DNA of 64,000 nt from Bullera alba (taxonomy: Eukaryota > Basidiomycota > Tremellomycetes > Tremellales > Bulleraceae), in NCBI GenBank assembly GCA_001600095.1, contig BCIX01000001.1, positions 5,357,198 to 5,421,197 of the forward strand. Direction: 5' to 3'. This document shows positions 27,865 to 37,034 of this stretch, in pieces. Below the pieces are notes generated by a model that was not told the origin of the DNA, did no database searches, and worked only from the letters and a program-made list of their open reading frames with translations. The first letter of the stretch is position 1. Each line of letters starts with the position of its first letter. A program made the translations under genes and the position numbers.

Positions 27865-28593
27865 TATGGCTGCTAGGGAGTGTCAGTCGTGCAAGCCTGT
27901 TGATAAGATGGCTGCACTCACAGAGTTAGATATGAGTGAGGTTGTCAGAGGAAGCTTCGTAGTTGTGATGGTTGGGTTGAGGTTGAATGATGAGATGGAA
28001 TCGCTTCCAAGGGCAAGACCATGCTCTACAATTTCGGTGTCTCTGAACGATGACGTAGTGACGTCACATTCGCTTGACAGGGAGGCCGGGTAGAGCGACG
28101 AGGCACGTGGAATTGATTCCTCTTGGGCCGAGTGAGCCCTGCGACGCGTCGCGTGTCTGTCGCGTTGTCGTCGTCGACCTTTGCGCCCCATTCGGCCATT
28201 CCCCAACGGTCCAACCCAACGGTCCAACCCAACGGTCCAACCCAACGGCGAGCCGCGAGAGTCATTCCTCTTGCTCGCAGCTTACGATATCGTACCACCT
28301 CTGGAGTCTGAGCCAGTACTGAGTCGAACTGTTATGCGGTACTTAGGGTTCCTGGAGACTGGATGGACGACTGAGGACACCAGCGACGGGCTAGCGGCAG
28401 TAGCAGCTGATTCATCTGACAACAATGTTGACAAGTAATCTGAGCTCGAAGGGCAGCAGCTGAGTGAACCCGCTCTGTATGGACTTCACTTGTACTTTAC
28501 GCACCGTACGAACGCGCCGTTCACTCTATGCATACGGCCGCGCCTCCCCAACCGACATAGATTCACTGATCATCATCATAATTCTTCGCGAGA
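27865..28593. other. 729-base intergenic region
   Basis: Upstream region of the small hydrophilic gene and 3' flank of the gene at 28594. It contains the 13-bp minisatellite and C/G-rich DNA. No coding exon, tRNA or transposon was recognised. Confidence 0.4.
28202..28249. repeat. 13-bp minisatellite, about 3.7 copies
   Basis: The unit ACCCAACGGTCCA is repeated in tandem almost without change. It lies about 340 bases upstream of the ATG at 27864, inside that gene's promoter region. Confidence 0.9.
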
Positions 28594-29237
28594 TTACTCG
28601 TCCTCGTCATCCATCACCGAATCCCGAACCAAGGACTCTCTCCCCGGAATGTTGCTGTTGTCAATCGACTGGAAGATGATCCACGGGTAGGACAAGGTGG
28701 TGCCTCCTTGGGCCCGACTACCGATCAGCTTCGCGATCTCAGCACGATGGCCAGCGTGTGACTCCTTGTCGAGCAGGGCGGTCAGTTTGAGACCATTTTG
28801 CTCGCGATTCTCTTTCTTCTGAGCGGCTGTGTAAGTCTCCTTCATGGAAGAAACGCCAGAGAAATTTGCTGCCAAAGCTGAGACTGCGGCTATCTTTTCG
28901 ACCATGGTCATGCTGGAGTCTGCGGTAATCTCTGCCATGGCGGATTGCAGAGCCGAGTTGTTCATTGCCCCTTGAACACTCTGGATGGCCGTCCCCATCG
29001 AGTCGGTCATCACGTCGGGCACCCTGATCAAGTTGCGGATTTGGTCGTCCACATTCTTGACAGAGGTGTCGAGACGGCGTTTGAAGTCTGCCACCTGGGC
29101 CTCCAACTGTGCAATGCTGGGGTCTTCGTACTGTCCTCGTCGTACTCAGTCACAGTCACGATCGTATCACCTGCAGGAGACAAGGCGGCATAAAGATCTT
29201 TGTCCGTCGCCAATCTTTGTGGGTATCGTCCAGACAT
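28594..29237 (-). CDS. Hypothetical protein, about 200 residues
   Basis: A probable two-exon gene. The ATG at 29237 begins MSGRYPQRLATDKDLYAALS. A short intron of about 35-40 bases (GTGATACG...CGAG near 29130-29165) joins it to YEDPSIAQLEAQVADFKRRL. The frame then stays open through DVMTDSMGTAIQSVQGAMNN, ALLDKESHAGHRAEIAKLIG and TTLSYPWIIFQSIDNSN, to the end MDDEDE. The N-terminal part of exon 2 is heptad-like and may form a coiled coil. No membrane segment was seen and I do not recognise the family. The exact 3' splice site is uncertain because two AGs lie 5 bases apart; only the upstream one keeps the frame. Confidence 0.65.
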
Positions 29238-29404
29238 GATCTCGGTGCCATCGGACAGGCTCACGATATGGTCGTGCACCAGAGTGGCCTTCTCGATGTT
29301 GTGACAGTAGCTATAGCATCTCTTTAAGTATGAAGATAGATGTCTATGAAAGAAGGGGTAGGCAGCGAGAGACGCTGCGAGAAACGAAACTGGTCACGTG
29401 ATAG

Positions 29405-29578
29405 CTAACTAGACGAGTCACTCCAACACTCGAGGTAATCGACACAGCTGTCGACTGCCGTGTTGATGGCATCAGAAGCAGCGTCCGTCTCAAATACACT
29501 GGACGCCGCGGTGAGCGATCTGACTGCAGCCAGGGCAGAGAGCTGCAGATCTTGCAGAACTTGAGTAACAGCAGTCAT
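29405..29578 (-). CDS. Small protein A of a duplicated pair, unknown function
   Basis: A single open exon of 57 codons, starting MTAVTQVLQDLQLSALAAVR and ending CWSDSSS. It has two short amphipathic helices and three cysteines or fewer; no signal peptide was seen. The main support is that the start and the upstream sequence are conserved with gene B at 30261-30691. The N-terminus SMTAVTQVLQDL aligns with SMSELTEVVNDL, and the promoter block at 29641-29694 matches 30755-30813. No function can be given. It could also be a shortened, decaying copy of gene B, since the B protein is more than twice as long. Confidence 0.5.
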   Translation of the reverse strand: MTAVTQVLQDLQLSALAAVRSLTAASSVFETDAASDAINTAVDSCVDYLECWSDSSS

Positions 29579-29640
29579 CGAGGTTGTGGGACGCTGTGTA
29601 GCCACGTCAGTGGTAGGAAGAGTATGGAGAGAAAAAGAGG

Positions 29641-29694
29641 AGTGAATGCGATCTTGGAGCAGGTGTCGCAGCTTAAGAGGGAGTAGCGATAAGC
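29641..29694 (-). promoter_or_regulatory. Duplicated core promoter, copy A
   Basis: On the minus strand it reads TATCGCTACTCC, CTCTTAAGCTGCGACA, then ATCGCATTCAC. It matches copy B at 30755-30813, which has a full CTCTATATAAG TATA box where this copy has a degenerate CTCTTAAG. It lies about 65-115 bases upstream of the ATG at 29578. Confidence 0.65.
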
Positions 29695-29954
29695 CAGAGC
29701 AAGAGTGGGAAGCCCTCACCCTGTCATATTCGCCTTCACATCGCCTTTCTCAAACAGCTTGTTCGTATCGTGTTCAAAGGAGGCGGGTAATCAATACAAG
29801 GATGACCCGGACGCCTGACGCCATAACTCGAATGTCGCGAGAACCCCAGCACTTGCATGATGCGCCATGACCCATGACTAGGCGTGACCTCTCCACTCTC
29901 ATATCGCCAAACGTTGACGATCTGATGCGCGGGCGCCGAGCGGGCATCCCGTCC

Positions 29955-30143
29955 TCACAACATGAACAAGGAGAAGGCTCGACTTCCGAGCTCTCGAAAT
30001 TTGATCAGACAGAAGGCCAAGGCGAATGCTGTGAAGGTGCATGCCACCCGAGCCCAAGCTTCCATGTCCACGCCTTTCAGCTGTTGAGGAGTGTAGAGGA
30101 GCACAGCTGACGATGCTGGCGTTGCCAAAGCTACGGCATACAT
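29955..30143 (-). CDS. Possible small single-pass membrane protein (duplicated segment, copy A)
   Basis: An open frame of 62 codons with one hydrophobic segment (VACTFTAFALAFCLIKF) and a basic end. DNA at 30040-30140 is clearly similar to 31172-31282, but in that second copy this frame carries two stops. The alternative frame over 29899-30201 stays open in both copies and keeps residues such as SLGSGGMHLHS against SIGSGGVHLPP. It is therefore unclear which frame, if any, is coding. Confidence 0.25.
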   Translation of the reverse strand: MYAVALATPASSAVLLYTPQQLKGVDMEAWARVACTFTAFALAFCLIKFRELGSRAFSLFML

Positions 30144-30260
30144 AGTCCGCCGGGTTTAAGCGACTGGGGATCACACATGCGGGCCTCGCAAAGTCTACCA
30201 TGAAGGTTGAGCCGCCGGTCTTAAGCTCTCATGCAATTGGTTCCTACCAGAGACGAACAC

Positions 30261-30691
30261 CTACTCGTACCCCATTAGCAGTCGAATGAGGGACAGCAAG
30301 AGAGACCTACTTCCTGAGTCGAATGTTTCTTCAGATGGGCCAAGTGTGAATGCCGAAGAGCCATTGAACGTCTCGCCTAGCGAGCTGGAAGGGACTGTGG
30401 GTAAATCAGCGACAAGTCTTTGGCCTTTGCAGTTCACCTACCTTGGCTGGCAGCATCTTGATTCGCTTTGTTCCATGCATGCTGCAGCATGTCCGTGAGC
30501 TCCGATAACGGTACCGTGTCCCGGAGCGCCGTCGCCTTCTCCTCTGCAGCCGTCGACCCAGTCCCCGGTGCTGCTGCTGAACCTCTTTTCCACCATTCGA
30601 GCGGGCTCCACCGACTAGGACTGCCGGCAGCAGAGGGGGATCGGTTGGAAGTATAGCCTAGATCATTCACAACTTCAGTGAGTTCAGACAT
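30261..30691 (-). CDS. Small protein B of a duplicated pair, unknown function
   Basis: A two-exon gene of about 125 residues. Exon 1 starts MSELTEVVNDLGYTSNRSPS, continues through SRWSPLEWWKRGSAAAPGTG, and ends LTDMLQHAWNKANQDAASQ. An intron with a GTAGGT donor and CACAG acceptor (about 30387-30436) joins exon 2, which reads VPSSSLGETFNGSSAFTLGP and ends LLSLIRLLMGYE. The start at 30691 is preferred over an ATG nine bases upstream because it aligns with the start of gene A. No known domain was seen. The segment WSPLEWWKRG and the hydrophobic C-terminus are its most distinctive parts. A good TATA box lies about 95 bases upstream. Confidence 0.6.
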
Positions 30692-30754
30692 CGAGGACAT
30701 CGTTTGCTTCTTCAAGGATGCTGGTGAGTGGAAGAGCCAAGCGAGTTGAGAGTT

Positions 30755-30813
30755 GTGAATGTGATCTGGGATCAGTTGTCACAGCTTATATAGAGTGGCG
30801 TCGGCGATAGCCT
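30755..30813 (-). promoter_or_regulatory. Duplicated core promoter, copy B, with TATA box
   Basis: On the minus strand it reads TATCGCCGACGCCA, CTCTATATAAGCTGTGACA, then CAGATCACATTCAC. It is the counterpart of 29641-29694. The TATA box (30784-30794) is 90-100 bases upstream of the ATG of gene B. Confidence 0.7.
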
Positions 30814-31651
30814 GGCGCGCAAACTCTTATGCTGCCAGATTAATCGCATTCTGACTCAAAGGAGTGCAATGCATTGCGTGTAAGGAGCATGTGCAACTGC
30901 AAAACACGTATCAGCTCTTATCCTAAACATGGGGGCAACTAAAAGGGTGATGTCTGACCGTTAGCATTATGGCTGAGCGCTGAGCGCTGACGCGCTGACG
31001 GCTCGCGCTCATGCGCCGCGGGGACTCTATCATGGCCTGCATGATACCCAGTGATACCTCCTAGGCCGTCTACGCCAGCCATCCCTACGACGAGGCTCTT
31101 TCGTGCGCTCATCCTCGCGGCCCGCGGGCTCATAGATCGGTCTGACGGTGATGAAGATGGCGGTCGGTGGAAGATGTACGCCGCCTGAGCCTATGCTTCG
31201 ATGTATACGCCTTCCAGCTATTGATGGAGTCCAGTCCGTAGAGAAGCGTAGTCGAAGATGCTTGCGATAGTGAAAGTGACGGTAGAACAAAGCAATGAGA
31301 AAAAGCACAGCCCCGTCGCGTTGATCACGTACAAACGTCCCGCCGCCGAGCACGAGTTTGCTCAGTCCCAACTTCTGATCGTCCGTATTTTCCTCCTTGT
31401 TTCCTCGTTCAACGTCGACCGTCATTCCACTACTGTACTTCTACCAACATACCTACGATTCCACCGCATCTGACATTCTGAACCGTACTCTGCATTGAGC
31501 AACCTGCTCGATCGATCATTACGAGCACGAGATCAAAAACGCCTCGATTTCAAAGTTCCTTTGGCCCACGCATCTTTCAACTCCCCTCAACTCGACTATC
31601 GATCTCGACTCCATTCTACTTTCCACTTGACCCTTCTGGCCGCATCGCGCC
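30814..31651. other. Intergenic region upstream of the DUF7137-like gene
   Basis: It contains the decayed duplicate described separately and a short GCTGAGC/GCTGACGC repeat at about 30970-31000. The last ~370 bases must hold the promoter of the gene at 31652. No other gene was recognised. Confidence 0.35.
31030..31282 (-). pseudogene. Second copy of the duplicated segment (decayed or alternative-frame)
   Basis: Bases 31172-31282 resemble 30040-30140 at many positions (for example GAAGGCGTATACATCGAAGC against GAAAGGCGTGGACATGGAAG on the minus strand). The frame of the membrane ORF in copy A is broken here by two stops. A different frame is open from 31425 to 31030 but is Arg-rich with no recognisable domain. 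I treat it as a relic of the 1.1-kb tandem duplication. Confidence 0.4.
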
Positions 31652-32384
31652 ATGTCTGCCGCACCAACTGGCGCCTCGCGATCAGCGACCAACTCGACGC
31701 AACCCTCGCGAACTTCGTCGATCTCGATCCCGGGCACGGCTGCTGCTGGGGGTATCACCGTGTTGCAGCCTCCTTCGACCGCGAGTCCGAGCTACTATAA
31801 GATCGCAGAGCATGACTTTGTGACGTTTGCCTGGAACTTGACAAGTCTATAGTGAGTCAATCGAGACGCCCTTACCGTCACCTTCTGGCAGCCACAGGAT
31901 CCCGGCTGACCCTCTATAGTGTCACGCCTACACACCTCACGATCATCGCATCGTGCTCTGCTAATGGCAACACCTACCCCGTCGGCCCTACAGGTTCACC
32001 CGGCAATGTTATCCCCGCGAACCAAAGCTCGGTCATCTGGAATCCGTGGCAATGGGAGCAACAGCCCGGAGCGACTCCGTTTGCCGAAGCGACATATGTC
32101 TTGAAGATCTGGGACGAGCGAGGGCCCGGCGTCGCCGTCAAGGGAGGTTACCTATCCCCATATGCCGGGACGCAGTTTGCGATGTATCGTCCCGCCTCGT
32201 ATCAATCCATAGCAGGTGAGCACCCCTTTCGAAACACAGCGCAAAATCGCTGACCCAAACAGATGGATGGAAGTGTACGACATGCACCGCCGCAGCGGAG
32301 AAGCTGAGAGAGCCCGCCGGACTAGCCCTCATTCTCACCTTCACCCTCATGTTCATGTCCGTTTGGAACGTGCTGAGGCGGTAG
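31652..32384 (+). CDS. DUF7137-like fungal membrane protein
   Basis: Three exons give about 210 residues. A Ser/Thr/Pro-rich start (MSAAPTGASRSATNSTQPSR) leads to YYKIAEHDFVTFAWNLTSLY, then a folded domain with THLTIIASCSANGNTYPV, SVIWNPWQWEQQPGATPFAE and YVLKIWDERGPGVAVKGGYL. The last exon has CTTC and one membrane segment (GLALILTFTLMFMSVW) close to the C-terminus, ending LRR. The Trp-rich core and the C-terminal helix resemble a conserved basidiomycete family that I recall as DUF7137; that name is from memory. It is probably anchored in the secretory or plasma membrane with the Ser/Thr-rich part outside. The function is unknown. Confidence 0.75.
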
Positions 32385-32716
32385 CCAAGTAGGAGAGGGG
32401 ACTGTGAGGAGACTACATGAAAGATGATCCCACGACGTTTACGATTAATACTACGCCATTTTACGCTCATTCTGTTTGTATCGATCGTGATGGACAATTG
32501 CATCCCAGTCTGGTAGAGTACATGACGAGCAAGCGGAGAATCCCCCGAGTATCGAGCATTGATCCCTTCTGATCATCACATTGTTGGACCACCTCCAAGA
32601 TTCAAGTGGCGTGCGGGGTGCGTGCCGATTGCAGCAACTCCTAGCAGAGTACTTGATACATTTGGACTTCTTCTCCTAGTCTTACTCGACAGCAAACGCT
32701 ATGATAGAAAGCTCGA
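32385..32716. other. Convergent 3' intergenic region
   Basis: These 332 bases separate the stops of the DUF7137-like and MsrA genes. Nothing recognisable was seen. Confidence 0.35.
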
Positions 32717-33824
32717 CTACCAGTAGAACCGGTGCGTGGGGCATTCATAGCCGCCGGGGTTCTTGTCCACTACAGCCAAAAAATTTGTCAAAAAGATCAT
32801 CTGGCACGACACTCACGGTACTCCTGATGATAGTCCTCTGCGTTGTACCACTTTCCAGCCTGCACAATTGCGGTGACAATCGGCCTGCCATTCAGGCTGC
32901 AATCCATCGTTAGTCTGTGGCTCTCGACGGATGCAATCAAACTCACTACTTGTCCTGAACTTCAGCAGTGACCGCCTTGGCGATCTCTTCCTGCTCAGGC
33001 GAATGGACGAAGATTCCACTTCGGTACTCTGTTCCGGGCGTCAGACTCCAATATTAGGGCGCCTCCCGGCTAGCGATCGATCGGTGAAGTAGTACTCACG
33101 GGTGCCCCTATCTGGTCCTTGTCGGTCCTTTGTAGTTGGGTCGTGTGTCCTGTAGAAGAACTCCACGAGTTCTCCATATCCGATCGATCCTTTCTGGTAA
33201 GTCAATTGGACTCCCTCAGCATGTCCTGTCGTTCCGCTGCAGACTTGTCGGTACGCTGCGAGGATCGAATCAGACTGTACCTACACGCCGATCGAGTATA
33301 CCACTTACATGGATTCGAGGCATCGCCGCCTGTGTATCCCGAGACGCACTTCCACTGAGGAAGGTGAGAGAAATGTTGGTTGAAGACGTGCTCTGTTCCC
33401 CACTAAGGACCCTCCGTCAGCCTGCAGCTCAAATCCCGATCGATTTGGCCACTTACAAAGCAGCCAGAAGCAAAGGTAGCATGCTCAACTAAGACAACAG
33501 CATCAGCATAACCCCGTGCGACGGCTGATCGCGATCGCACGCACCACCGTCACCGAGCTGTGCCTGCTCTGAAGTTCTGATCGCCGTTGGAACGGTCGGC
33601 TTGGGTGGCGTCTTTTGGACCATTGTGTGTGCTGGCCTCTGTGATCCTAGCAGCGATCTCAAAAAAGACATATAATTCGTGTTGGAGATGATCAAGCCTG
33701 CGAGTAGGGCCGAGACTGTGAGGAGTGCTGTGAACGGCTTTATTTTGTTAGTCAATCGGACGAGTGTATAAGTCGAGAGCAAAGATGACATGAAGATGGT
33801 CGACTCCCCTGACACTTTTGTCAT
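32717..33824 (-). CDS. MSRA: Peptide methionine-S-sulfoxide reductase A
   Basis: Reduces methionine-S-sulfoxide, free or in proteins, repairing oxidative damage. The catalytic motif GCFWGTEHVF is intact, followed by VSGYTGGDASNPC, VCSGTTGHAEGVQLTYQKG, HDPTTKDRQGPDRGT, YRSGIFVHSPEQ and AGKWYNAEDYHQEY. A final short exon encodes LDKNPGGYECPTHRFYW, reached by an intron near 32769-32813. Five or so introns are present. The start is uncertain: 33824 gives an N-terminal membrane or presequence-like segment (FTALLTVSALLAGLIIS), while ATGs at 33671 and 33623 would give shorter, soluble forms. Alternative starts could send the enzyme to different compartments, as known for MsrA elsewhere, but that is inference. 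Confidence 0.9.
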
Positions 33825-34157
33825 CGCTCCAACCTCCACCTCGCGGCCACTGGAATCGCATCATCGATTCATCGGCAACGTCCGACGGTCATCGTTCGGA
33901 ATATCGCCCTCGTAGAATGAGGGAGCCGAGCTGAGCTGGGAGAGGCTAGGAGGCTTCGATCCTCCAACGTATTTGCAACGTATCAACGGTCTATGGATCT
34001 ACAAGTCTTACATATGGTCTAATTCCTCCTATTTGATCTTCTTGTGGGCGATACGCAGCGACGAATCCCGATCCCCATCGTCAAAGTCCCACGGTCGAGC
34101 GACCAGAGCCGCGGGGATGAACCTAGACCGGTCAGATTTCCTCTCTTCCACGACTAC
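33825..34157 (-). promoter_or_regulatory. MsrA upstream region
   Basis: These 333 bases lie between the stop of the gene at 34158 and the MsrA start. No TATA box or repeat was recognised. Confidence 0.35.
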
Positions 34158-35810
34158 CTACCATGTGGCAGCACACACGACGCCTTTCCCATGATCCTGC
34201 GCTTTGAGCATGTTCCATCTATGAACATGATCAGCCTTAAACCCGGCTGAAACAGTTACTCATAATGCTTTCAACGAGTCAATGACTCACTCTGTCTCGA
34301 TGAAGCGACTCATTACACCGACAAAGGGTGCCAGCTCTCGTGTCCCTCCAGGAACCGCGTAGACGATCACTCCGAGAAGATTGAGCAGTGAGGTCGATAT
34401 TTCCTTGACGTGTGACAGGTATACTATAGTAGGTGGCGGCTGAACAGGATGAGCTTCATCATGGACAGGGCTAATCGTATGACTCCGCCTCGACGCACCA
34501 TGACCAGCTCAAACCCCCACCAATCTGATATGCAGGTCAGCCGACTTCGAGGCACCACTGCACCTCACTCACAGGTGTATATGCTTAGCCGGTCGGTTGG
34601 CGGGTGCATGCCCTTATGACTCGGTCCCTCATACATGTACACCTTGCTCTCAGCGTTCAACAGCGCATCGAACCCTCGCCTTAGGGTGTCGGCAGTAGGC
34701 AGTGCTCCTGCCAGGGGTCTATGTAGGGACATGGCCGAAGGCGGAAGCATGAGGCCGAACGGCAGCATGGGTCCTTGTGAGCTGTCCTCCGAGTCTGCTT
34801 CCTCCATTCGAAGGCTAATGAGGGCATCTTCCAACTTGCCCAGATGGACATCGCTGTCCCGCTTGGCGTCTGACTTTGCCGGTTTCAGAGGCTCAAGCAG
34901 GGATAGCAATACGGGCAGACGAGCGGGCGCTGGCGGCATCGTCTTCAGCGTCGAGTACTTGTGCTGACCTAGCTGAATCTCCTGCTGCACTCTGGCCTTT
35001 TGCGTCTTGGCAGCGTGGCGTATTAGGTCCTCGGCCTTGGACTCGTCGCAATCGAGGCAGACGGCTCGAGTGGGTTCGACACCGTTGGGGGCGATATGTC
35101 CATTTTGCTGGTAGAGCTGATCGTGCTGAATCTGATCTTTGTTCAGTCGTCTCGCTTGGGCAATGACCAGTCCTGCAGACTCCGGCTTGAGCAGTTGTGT
35201 CCTCAACCTAGCAACGTCCTTCTCTCGCAGTCGAGGCACGGTGGTCTTTCGCGTCGAAGTACTGAGCGAATTCCCAACCGATGATCCACCGCTCCCCCTT
35301 CTCCCCTCGGCCTTCGGAGATGTGCGATGTGTCGCAGCAGGCGGTCGGATGTCCGCATCTGGAGGGTCGAGGATCAGCTGAGCAAGGGATAACGCCGCCT
35401 TGGTGGCCTTGCGGTGTCGACTGCTCTGGCTGTCGGACAGCCCAGACCAGGATTGAGCCTGTCTATGGAGGTTCAACAAGGATCCACCGGTCCGTCTGGA
35501 TGAGGGCTGTGATCGGGTTTGTCGATCGCTTTTGACGAGCTTGGACTTGCGATCGGCTGGTGTTGGAGTTGATGGGAGAGCCTGAAAAGGATTGTCGGTC
35601 GAGAACACATTGCTCAATCGCACGATCAGAGTCATGTTCTTGGGATGATGGCAGTTGCCGACTCCGGGACTGTGATATTCCAAGCGTGTAGACGTGGTCC
35701 ATATGTATAACAATTCCAGGGCGGCTACAGCAGATCTCAGTGTTGTTGGTATCGTGATATCCGCCTGGTCGGGATCGAAATGATCGCCCCGTGTCCCGCC
35801 TCGGGTACCC
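34158..35810 (-). CDS. Unknown protein with disordered middle, 5' end unresolved
   Basis: A long open stretch starts after an acceptor at 35811 and encodes ITIPTTLRSAVAALELLYIW and HSPGVGNCHHPKNMTLIVRL. A basic Ser/Arg-rich middle follows, then helical parts (DKDQIQHDQLYQQNG-like, RAVCLDCDESKAEDLIRHAA). The C-terminal exons encode WWGFELV, TSLLNLLGVIVYAVPGGTRE, and after an intron near 34225-34270, EWNMLKAQDHGKGVVCAATW. I do not recognise the family. No ATG lies in frame between 35810 and the stop of the upstream GNAT gene. Either a short first exon overlaps the GNAT end, the two are joined by splicing, or translation starts at the internal Met at about 35635. Confidence 0.65.
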
Positions 35811-35860
35811 CTATATCAGTGAAAACGCTTGCGCTAGCTGGTCCAGGTGTCGATCATACA

Positions 35861-36584
35861 TTACAGCTCTTTGTACATGAACAACGCGGCAAACTTCTTC
35901 TTCTGATCTGGTCCGCTGGCGTAATTCGGGATGGTGCCGACCGTTGTCCAACCCAAACCTTGATACAGCTTCTCGGCGTGGTATCCCGCTTCCGTGTCCA
36001 GTAGCTGAGGGTCTCAGTGAGCAGGATGACCAGTGGCCTCGTGACAACTCACACAGAGAGTACTCCCATTCGCCTTGGCCTCCTTTTCCAGCTCCCTCAT
36101 CAATGTCCTTCCTATCCCCCTTCTGTAGTACCGGTCGTCGACTATCAATTTCCTTACCTCGCTCCTGAAACGCCCATTGGGGGCGATGTGAAAGGCGAGC
36201 TGCACACTGCCCACGATATCCGCGTCCGAGGTCGGATTCCCGTCCTTGTCCAGGCTTTCCAGTGGCGTTTCATGAGGCTGCAATCTCGCGACCCACATCA
36301 CAACGCCGCCAGGCCCATGTCCGGTTGCTATCGCTTGTGCGTTGCGAGTGAACAGATGAACTGTTTCCGACGCGGTGTAAGGGTGTACGAAGTTGTTCGC
36401 TTGACCAGCGTCGACGTGCCGTGTGATGATAGCTCCCAGGCGAGGTGCGTATTGAATACTTTGGACCAGGTCAGCGATAGCGTGACCTTCCAGAGCCTGC
36501 TACTCACAGCGTCTCCGGCGTCACCTTCTCCAGAATGACTTGCAGCTGTGGCGCCTTGTCAGTTGCTGCCTGTACTGAGCTCAT
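35861..36584 (-). CDS. GNAT-family N-acetyltransferase
   Basis: Three exons give about 200 residues. Exon 1 starts MSSVQAATDKAPQLQVILEK, and a splice near 36455-36500 joins IQYAPRLGAIITRHVDAGQA. The core has VGSVQLAFHIAPNGRFRSEV, then the acetyl-CoA-binding motif VRKLIVDDRYYRRGIGRTLM, which contains the R/Q-x-x-G-x-G/A pattern (RRGIGRT). The last exon has LDTEAGYHAEKLYQGLGWTT, typical of small-molecule or antibiotic-type acetyltransferases, and ends FAALFMYKEL. The substrate cannot be read from the sequence. Its stop at 35861 sits only 50 bases before the first recognised exon of the downstream gene on the same strand. Confidence 0.85.
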
Positions 36585-37034
36585 GATGAACGAATTCGGG
36601 AGACAACTTGGGGAATCGTGTCATGTCGAGAAGCTGCATCTTATCGTTTCCCTGTCCAGCTTGTCAGGAGGACGGACGTCCTAACGTAGCCATCGGATAG
36701 CGACCCGTGGGGGGATGAAGATCTAGATTTAGATTGGCCGATGAACCAACCGGAGATGGCCGTTCGATACGTTCGATAAAGGCGTATGTCGCGCTTTGTA
36801 ACACCGTTGCCATTCTCCGTCATGCCTGTGTAGTACTGGTACAGGACTACAGACCCGTTCACACCCAGCGCACGAGCAATGCTAATGACATGCATGGTAC
36901 GAAGTATACGAGTATGGATACAACTGAACAATTAATGACTGTACTTGATGGCTGAAGCGAAGCTCCTGATCCGCCTCCCTCCGCTAACACTCTTCTCGTT
37001 CCGTCTACCAATTTTGTTCTAGCAGGACGATGAT
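36585..37034 (-). promoter_or_regulatory. GNAT upstream region
   Basis: These 450 bases lie between the stop at 37035 and the GNAT start. No repeat, TATA box or gene was recognised. Confidence 0.35.

Noticed and set aside
30939..31425. Open minus-strand frames (Arg-rich, 64 and 131 codons)
   Set aside because: They lie over the decayed copy of a duplicated segment; composition is unlike neighbouring genes and no intron or domain was recognised.
35073..35090. GGGTTCGACACCG, which resembles a tRNA B box
   Set aside because: It lies in a coding exon, and no A box, acceptor stem or cloverleaf could be formed around it.
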